Assembly (NCBI GenBank): GCA_028752905.1
Contig: JAQNBH010000014.1
Span: forward strand, 26,241,853-26,305,852
Reading direction: 5' to 3'
Length of the DNA: 64,000 nucleotides
From: Cladorhizidae sp. MBARI D1340-BT2
Taxonomy: Eukaryota > Porifera > Demospongiae > Poecilosclerida > Cladorhizidae
The translations under genes and the position numbers were made by a program. Positions 57,275 to 64,000 of this stretch are shown one piece after another. The number at the start of each line of letters is the position of its first letter. Position 1 is the stretch's first letter. The notes beneath the pieces are model-generated. The model was not told the DNA's origin and searched no databases. It was given only the letters and a program-made list of their open reading frames with translations.

Positions 57275-59204
57275 ATGAGCAAGTCCAGCGGAGATTCGGC
57301 AGTTTCCAATACAAAAAAAGAGCAATTTGAATCGAAGGATCTCCAGACAAGTTCAAGAACTGAATTCACCGAGTTTGTGATTCATACCTTTAGTCCAGAA
57401 AAAGTGCCCATAAAGGTGTCCTTACACAAAAATTGTCTTGTTGCTGATGTCAAATTCAAGGCTGGAGAACACCTTCATCTTAACAAAATCAGTCTTGAAA
57501 TGTTTGGTCTCTTTGTTGGCCCATTGGGTTGTCCCACAAAGTATATTCCTGATCAAGTAACAGTTGATGATTACACAGAGTTCTGCCTACAGCGAATCGT
57601 ATTTAATGGTGGTCATGAGATCCTGTTAGTCAGATATGACACCAATGCTCTTGACCTTCTTTACTGGGAGATGAGGTTTATTTATAATAAGAAATGGAGG
57701 AGTGATGAAGAATATCCTTCAGTTCGTGATAAAATTAAATATGTGGGGAACATTCATGCTCAAAGGGACTATTGGAAGTACTACTATAGGATTCACAATT
57801 GCACTCTTTACAGAAAATTGATTGTTGGGCGTGTTCGTTTACCGAGTGGAACTCCTATACGAATAGCACTGAATGCAGAAAGCTTCTACATCTTGAACAT
57901 TCATGACAGTGTAATTTTGTGTTGTGAATGGCAGCAGGTAGCTGATGTGATGATACATATAAACACTAAAAGCTTGGTTAAATTCAGGATGAGAACCAGA
58001 GATAAAAGAATAATCGCTGTCCTTAGTAAGGAGAGTGCTGATTACCTCTTCAGTTTGGCTATCCATATCATTGAAATGAATGAGAAGAAGTTTGGAGTAA
58101 GATCTACAAATGTTGTGCCTTGTCGCATTCACGATTTTCTTGTTGTGTTTAATAATGTGAGATATGGTTCAGTCAAGGAGAGAAAAAAACCTGACTCGGT
58201 CGGGCAATTGGTTCCAAATCCACAAAGAATGGATGATATTGAGGACGAGGAATCGCAAACTGAATCTATAGATTCAGGTGTTTTAACTGAAGGAGTGAAA
58301 GGAAGTGACCCAGAGTCGCAACGCCAGATAGTACGTATTAGGAATGGTGAGGATAAGAACATATCGACTATACCTAGCTCCTAGATGCACATTTCCTTCA
58401 CAAAATGAATTTTGTTTTTTTGCAATGTGTAGCTGCAATTGATCATGTTCAAGATCAAGACTATGAAGAACAAAGAGAACAAGATCTGGAAAAACTTCGA
58501 GATGACTTGCAATGCCAGAGGAGCGGTGAAGGTAAGAATATAACTATACCTAGCTCCTAGATGCAATTTAATAAACACATTTGTGTCACAAAATGAACTC
58601 GTTTTTGCAATATGTAGCTGCAATTGATCATGTTCAAGATCAAGACTATGAAGAACAAAGAGAACAAGATCTGGAAAAATTTCAAGATGACTTTAAGGTG
58701 AATGAAGATAAACTTCGAGATGACTTGATGAAGAAGAAACAAGATCAAGACTATGAAGAACAAAGAGAACAGGATCTGAAAAAACTTCGAGATGACTTGA
58801 TGAAGATGAATGAAGATAAACTTCGAGATGAATTGAAGAAGAAACAAGATAAACTCCGAGATGACTTGATGAAGAAGAAACAAGATCAAGGCTATGAAGA
58901 ACAACGAGAAAAAGATCTGAAAAAACTTCGAGATGACTTGATGAAGATGAATGAAGATAAACGTCGAGATGGCTTGATGAAAAAGAAACAAGATCAAGAC
59001 TATGAAGAACAAAGAGAAAAAGTTCTGAAAAAACTTCGAGATGACTTGGTGAAGATGAACGAAGATAAACTTCAAGATGACTTGATGAAGAAGAAACAAG
59101 ATCAAGACTATGAAGAACAAAGAGAAAAAGATCTAAAAAAACTTCGAGATGACTTGATGAAGATGAAAATGAAGGAATCTGTCCATTATGTAACCCCACT
59201 ATAA
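57275..59204 (+). CDS. FERM-like domain plus coiled-coil protein, paralog D (three exons)
   Basis: Exon 1 is 57275-58346 (ATG 57275; an earlier in-frame TTG is not needed). Exon 2 is 58433-58531 and exon 3 is 58618-59204. All junctions are in phase 1 and the two introns are each 86 bp, giving about 585 residues. Residues about 31-270 are the FERM-like domain: FTEFVIHTFSPEKVPIKVSL, MFGLFVGPLGCPTKYIPD, ALDLLYWEMRFIYNKK, YWKYYYRIHNCTLYRKL, WQQVADVMIHINTKSLVKF, YLFSLAIHIIEMNEKKFG. An acidic linker follows. From AAIDHVQDQDYEEQ onward there are about five copies of a roughly 36-residue charged unit (DYEEQREQDLKKLRDDLMKM, NEDKLRDDLMKKKQ), a strong coiled coil. If exon 1 is not spliced the frame stops at 58384. 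FERM plus long coiled coil recalls ERM-type architecture, but no C-terminal actin-binding tail is seen. Confidence 0.8.
58433..58617 (+). repeat. Duplicated exon-intron unit of gene D
   Basis: The intron at 58347-58432 with the start of exon 2, and the intron at 58532-58617 with the start of exon 3, are near copies: shared ACTATACCTAGCTCCTAGATGCA, CACAAAATGAA, TGTAGCTGCAATTGATCATG. Period 185 bp. The first donor position equivalent to GTAAGAAT now reads GATAAGAA, so a GTGAGG six bases upstream is the likely donor. Confidence 0.85.
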
Positions 59205-59700
59205 CCCCACTATAAATAGGATAGATACGATAAAATAATCACAATGCTTGGTGTATTGAATGCTGAATTTATATATAGCTATATAGCTGTAAAACTGTGA
59301 GGAGCTGGTTATTATAATGAAATTATAATTTGTATCTACTTCCTGACAGTAACTTCCTAGCTTCTTGTTCCTTTAAGAAAACAGTTTTGCATATTGTGAT
59401 ATTGTGGTATGCTAGTGCAAAATGAATTTAGTGTTTGAAAAAAATTATTTAAATCACTCATTCTTGTCGAAATGGGCACATTAGCTTCCTTCAACATTAT
59501 GGAACTTTTTGGTGAGAAATCTCCCCTTTTTAACCGAAATAAGCTATTTTGCTCCGATTGGGATGTTTTTGAAACCAAAAAAAAGTTACATTTTGTTGCC
59601 AAGAACAGTGAGCTCAGCATGGGTCATTCTGCTTGCATGTGCACAAGCATGTTTATTATGTTGACAAACTTTACCTTTTTCTTGTGGTGGATGTTTGTAC
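59205..59700. other. Downstream of gene D, unassigned
   Basis: An open frame at 59472-59729 (MGTLASFNIMELFGEKSPLF and onward) has mixed composition but no recognised motif. It runs into the LINE-related repeat. Confidence 0.3.
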
Positions 59701-61600
59701 TAAATCATTGGAGGATCTTCGGGAACTAAAATTGCATTTAGTGCTGGGGTGGAAGAAAAGAGATACATCCTTAAGCCTAGTCTTAAGGAAGATGCTGGTT
59801 CACTACTTATCAAAGGATTCAATGGCATGCCAGAAGTGCATTTTGAGCTTAAATTGGGTTTTAGCAGTTGTATATATGAGCTTTGTGTTTTTTCCATCTG
59901 CCATTTTGAAATGGGACAAAACAATATTGGGAGTGCTGCATTCTCTGATTTATTTGGCACACATGGAAACATGGAGAGCTGTTGTTGAGAACTTGAGTAG
60001 TAAAGATTGGGGAAACTTTGGGATGGTTGCTGCGGACTGAGAAGGCAATGAGGAGGTAATCAGGAAGGAGAATCAAGGAAGGAGAGAATCAAGGAAGAGA
60101 ATAATAAGAAAGACTAGAGAGCAGGGTGTTGTGATTTGCTGGATTGGTTTGAGAGGAAAGAGTGAAGAGGCAAAGATGAAGGCAATAAGGAATGGGGGGG
60201 CCCGGGGAAACCGAAAGGGTAGTGCAGGGAGAAGATAAAGTGTTGGATGTAACAGGGAAAGATTTAAGGAGAGGATGACAGTACCTGAACCAGCATAAGC
60301 AGATGTGATAAGGTCTTGTTACTTTCTACTTTCACAACACCTTACCCTTCCCTTGACCATCGATGTAGCCAGCATAGTTTATGAAATTGGGAAATGATGA
60401 TTTAAGGAGAGGATGATGACAGTACCTGAACCAGCATAAGCAGATGTGATAAGGTCTTGTTACTTTCTACTTTCACAACACCTTACCCTTCTCTTGACCA
60501 TCGATGTAGCCAGCATAGTTTATGAAATTAGGACATGACCTCGTGTCTGGAAAACATGGAGAGCTGTTGTTGAGAACTTGAAGTAATAGTAAAGATTGGG
60601 GAAACTATGGGATGGTTGCTGCAGACTGAGAAGGCAATGAGGAGGTAATCAGGAAGGAGAATCAAGGAAGAGAATAATAAGAAAGACTAGAGAGCAGGGT
60701 CACTGGGTGTTGTGATTTGCTAAGAAATTTGGATTGGTTTGAGAGGAACGAGTAAAGAGGCAAAGATGAAGGTATATACAGGGAGAAGATAAAATGTTGG
60801 ACGTAACGGGGAAAGATTTAAGGAGAGGATGACAGTACCTGAACCAGCATAAGCAGATGTGATAAGGTCTTGTTACTTTCACAACACCTCACCATTCTCT
60901 TGACCATCGATGTAACCAGCATGACCTCATGTCTGGAAAACATGGAGAGCTGTTGTTGAGAACTTGAGGTAATAGTAAAGATTTGGGAAACTATGAGATG
61001 GTTGCTGCGGACTGAGAAGGCAATGAGGAGGTAATCAGGAAGGAGAATCAAGGAAGAGAATAATTAGAAGACTAGAGAGCAGGGTCACTGGGTGTTGTGA
61101 TTTGTAAAGAAATTTGGATTGGTTTGAGAGGAAAGAGTGAAGAGGCAAAGATGAAGGCAATAAGGAATGGGGGGGCCCGGGGAAACCGAAAGGGTAGTGC
61201 AGGGAGAAGATAAAGTGTTGGACGTAACAGGGAAAGATTTAAGGAGAGGATGACAGTACCTGAACCAGCATAAGGATGTGATATGGGTATGTGTGAATAA
61301 TTAAGTTAGAAGAAGTGGTGGAAGTCATGAAGTGCTTGAAGAGAGGAAAGGCTCCTGGTCCTGGTGGAGATATGTTGATGTAAGGCTGCTGGAGATGTTG
61401 CAGATAATTTAACATGCTGATGAGTGAGTTCTGTCCGATAGACCACGTGGATGGCGACACAGAGCAAGCAGTAAACTCAGGGAACTACACAAAGGGGTTT
61501 CTTTAGGTTGTATTGTGGTAAAGGTATTTACAGGAGTGCTCAATGGAATTTTGATGGAAGTGCTGGCAGGGTTTACGAGTTGCACGTAAGGTAGGACAAG
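59700..61600 (+). mobile_element. Non-LTR retrotransposon relic with internal tandem copies
   Basis: A segment containing GGAGAGCTGTTGTTGAGAAC, GAGAAGGCAATGAGGAGGTA and GATGACAGTACCTGAACCAG occurs about three times (59970-60300, 60545-60860, 60935-61275), with a partial copy at 60400-60540. At 61300-61390 the frame EEVVEVMKCLKRGKAPGPGG is the LINE reverse-transcriptase start motif. At 61510-61580 VVGKVFTGVLNGILMEVLAG follows. Many stops. The same element lies inverted at 43.9-46.6 kb. Confidence 0.7.
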
Positions 61601-61739
61601 TGATGACCCTTTACCATTGAACTTGCGTATGGTAGTCTGCTCTACCCCTTGAGGAGCTTTTCAGTGACATCTGCGGGCCTAGTTCGAGCACATGGGCCTT
61701 TGAATTGCCGCTGTCCTGGCTCCAGTCAACTGCCAAGAG

Positions 61740-64000
61740 CTCTTGGGAGATACCTCCGTGTCATTGCCAGCTAGTTCCAGTCCAACACCACGTGGGAATA
61801 AGTCGGTTGAAGATGCTGTAGTTGCTCCTCCTTTCTTAAAGCTGCGCTCTAATGTACTGAAGAGAGTCCCTAGAGTCGAGAGAGAGAGAGAGAGCTGGCA
61901 GCCAGCATCCATCGTGTTAAATGTGGTGGCGAGGAATGACAATTCCACCTGGTGTCGCCTCCTCCATTTTGCGTCTCATTGTTTTAGGTGCCGCCAGAGG
62001 AGGGAAGAGGTGAATTTAGCGTCAGCCGTAAACAACCTTGTAAGGGAAGAAGCTGATGCCGTTGCTCCAGGAGACAGATTTTCAATAAGTCTCTAGAGCT
62101 CTTGTCTTCAAAGGTGACATCCAAGCTGGAAGAGGGCGATGTCAAGGGCGCTGTCGGGCTTGCATATGCTGAGGATGTTTTAGCTGATCACTCACCTGAC
62201 ACTCTGGAAGCCTTGGCAGAAGCACCCTGCAGCTCACCCGGATTCTTCCATAATGATATCCCCGGACCCTTCCTCATTCTCTTTCTCAGTCACCGAGGCC
62301 ATCATCACTCAAGCCATACGTTCCTTCCCAAATGGATTTGCAGGTGGCCAGGATAGCCTCAGACCACAACATCTCAAAGACATCACCAGTCTGTCCGCTG
62401 GTGAAGGTGGCTATTCACTACTGAGGGCGCTCACTTCTTTGGTATCTCTGATCCTAAGAGGTGACACACCTGTATCCCCGTCCTCATTTCTTTGGTGCCT
62501 CAATGATAGCTCTGCGTAAGAAGGATGGTGGGGTTCGCCCTATCGCTGTGGGCTGTACCCTGCTGCTAAGTGTGCTTGCATTCATGCCATGCAAAAAGTT
62601 CCTGATTTCCTGGCCCCTCAGCAGTTAGGTTTTGGAGTGACGCGGAGGGTTGAAGCGGCAGTGCATGCTGCTTGCATCTACCTCCAGAACCTCAAGAAAG
62701 ACCAAGTGATCATGAAAGTGGACTTCAGAAATGCCTTCAACAGTATTCGCCTGGACAAGATGTTAGGTGCTGTAGAGGAGTACATATCCGAGCTTCTCCC
62801 TTTTGTCCACCAGTATACTGCTCGCCATCTTTATTCTCATGGGGTGATGAAGTGGCTGTCTTCAGAAGGGGTTCAGCAGGGCGACCCGTTGTGACCCCTC
62901 CTCTTTTGCCTGACTATTCAGAAACTGTGTGCAAAGCTGAGGTCAGAGTTCCGTTTTTTATCTGGATGATGGAGGCAACCGAGAAGATGTAATTCGTGAT
63001 CTCAAGACCATTGAGGTTGAAGCAGGTGCTCTGGGCCTTGAGCTAAACAGAGCGAAAGACAGAATTGATCTGCAAGGATCCTACCTCTCGAGGGATCGTC
63101 CTTGTTGCTCTTCCAGGAGTTAGCATCATTAACCCAGAGAATGCCAATCTCTTGGGCTCTCCTATTGGAGGGTTACAATTAGTGGATGCATGTGTAAGGG
63201 AGAAGACAGAGCTGCTGCAGTTGATGGGTGATATACTTTGTCATTTGCAATCACATGATGCTATCACATTGTTGCGTCACTCATTTGCGATCCCCAAGAT
63301 GATGCACATTCTCCGCTCTGCTCCCTGTTTCTCTTCCAGTCATCTCCCAGCCTATGACCACCTTCTCAAGTTGATCCTCAGCAATATCACTAATAATATA
63401 GATTTTCAGAACAATGACCCTTCTTGGCTACAGGGAACCATGGGGGAATTCGAATTAGGAGTGCAGTTCATCTTGCTCCCTCTGCCTTTTTGGCTTCTGC
63501 TGATGGATCGTCCAATCTCATTCACCATATCCTCCCCCCTCGGTTTAGTGCTGTCCAATACCCTGAGATTGAGGTTGCCCTTTCACTCTGGGGTGATGAC
63601 CTTGTCTTGCCTCCTCCAGCCCCACCTGCTTCCCATCAGCAGAAGTCGTGGGACATCCCTCGTATTTTGGAAAGGGCAGTCACTTTTGCGGAATGCTAGT
63701 GACCCCAAAACCAGAGCTCCATCTCCTCGCAGTGTCTGCATGTGAGTCAGGTGCCTGGCTTAATGCCCTGCCAATCTCCTCACTGGGTCTCCGAATGAGC
63801 AATGACGTAGTTCGAATAGCACTTGGGCTACGTCTTGGAGTACCCCTGTGCCAGCCACACTCTTGTAGTTACTGTGAATCGGATGTCGACCAGTTTGGCA
63901 TGCATGGGTCGAGCTGCAGGCACAGTCAGGGAAGCCATGGTGCTTTAAATAATGTCATCCACCGGTCATTAACTGCGTCCCTTCCCGCATGGAGCCCTCA
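61740..64000 (+). pseudogene. Non-LTR retrotransposon ORF, frameshifted, cut by the right edge
   Basis: A polyprotein reading can be followed through at least six frame changes. N-terminal part: STWCRLLHFASHCFR and SKLEEGDVKGAVGLAYAEDV. Reverse transcriptase: FSFSVTEAIITQAIRSFPNG, LIALRKKDGGVRPIAVGCTL, LAPQQLGFGVTRRVEAAVHA, MKVDFRNAFNSIRLDKML, GVQQGDPL and then a stop, with the catalytic FYLDDGG at about 62955-62975 in another frame. After it: LGLELNRAK, SIINPENANLLGSPIGGLQL, SFAIPKMMHILRSAP, IRSAVHLAPSAFLASADGSS. C-terminal part at 63740-64000: ISSLGLRMSNDVVRIALGLR, GMHGSSCRHSQGSHGALNNV. The order is that of a widespread invertebrate non-LTR family. It is inactive as read. Confidence 0.85.

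Noticed and set aside
36077..58384. Assignment of the four paralogs to sorting nexins (SNX17/27/31) or to JAK kinases
   Set aside because: The second lobe (LDLLYWE) recalls SNX-type FERM domains, but no PX domain precedes it and no kinase follows. I leave them as FERM-like.

Overview
This is eukaryotic, AT-rich animal DNA, not bacterial. It has GT-AG introns, a TATA box and polyadenylation signal near single genes, many minisatellites, and relics of hAT, piggyBac, Harbinger-like, Penelope-like and non-LTR elements. That mixture is typical of aquatic invertebrates. A non-bilaterian such as a sponge is my guess, but nothing in the window proves the phylum.

Left half (1-34.3 kb). No long gene is visible. 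Short open segments with plausible splice sites lie at about 4.5, 5.5, 6.0, 9.3, 18.1, 29.0 and 34.2 kb, all on the plus strand. The first three join in one consistent reading frame. Between these segments are very large tandem arrays: 27/31-bp units (1-1415), 18-bp (1931-2455), 29-bp, 38-bp, 76-bp, 16-bp, 52-bp (19.8-21.0 kb), 47-bp (about 97 copies, 21.65-26.25 kb), 55-bp (27.6-28.5 kb) and 21-bp (32.4-34.0 kb). Also here are a 254-bp Harbinger-like MITE, an almost perfect 84-bp-arm hairpin, a decayed hAT/ZMYM-type transposase, a 951-bp internally deleted piggyBac-type element with intact ends and TTAA duplications, and a Penelope-like fragment.

Right half (36-59.2 kb). The main content is four paralogous genes on the plus strand (A 36.1, B 38.8, C 50.9, D 57.3 kb). 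Each encodes one three-lobed FERM-like domain on a single large exon, with different N- and C-terminal additions. A has a duplicated 71-residue N-terminal unit. B has a small spliced acidic tail exon. C has an in-frame 45-bp duplication inside the third lobe and has lost the tail-exon acceptor. D is spliced to a repetitive charged coiled coil whose first exon and intron are duplicated. B and C, with about 1.7 kb downstream of each, form a segmental duplication.

Between B and C lie decayed DUF7869-like open segments in about 1.5-kb tandem copies and LINE pieces on the minus strand. The same LINE family recurs inverted at 59.7-61.6 kb. A further non-LTR reverse transcriptase pseudogene runs off the right edge (61.7-64.0 kb). 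The FERM-like cluster is the best candidate for an undescribed gene family; its function cannot be read from the sequence.
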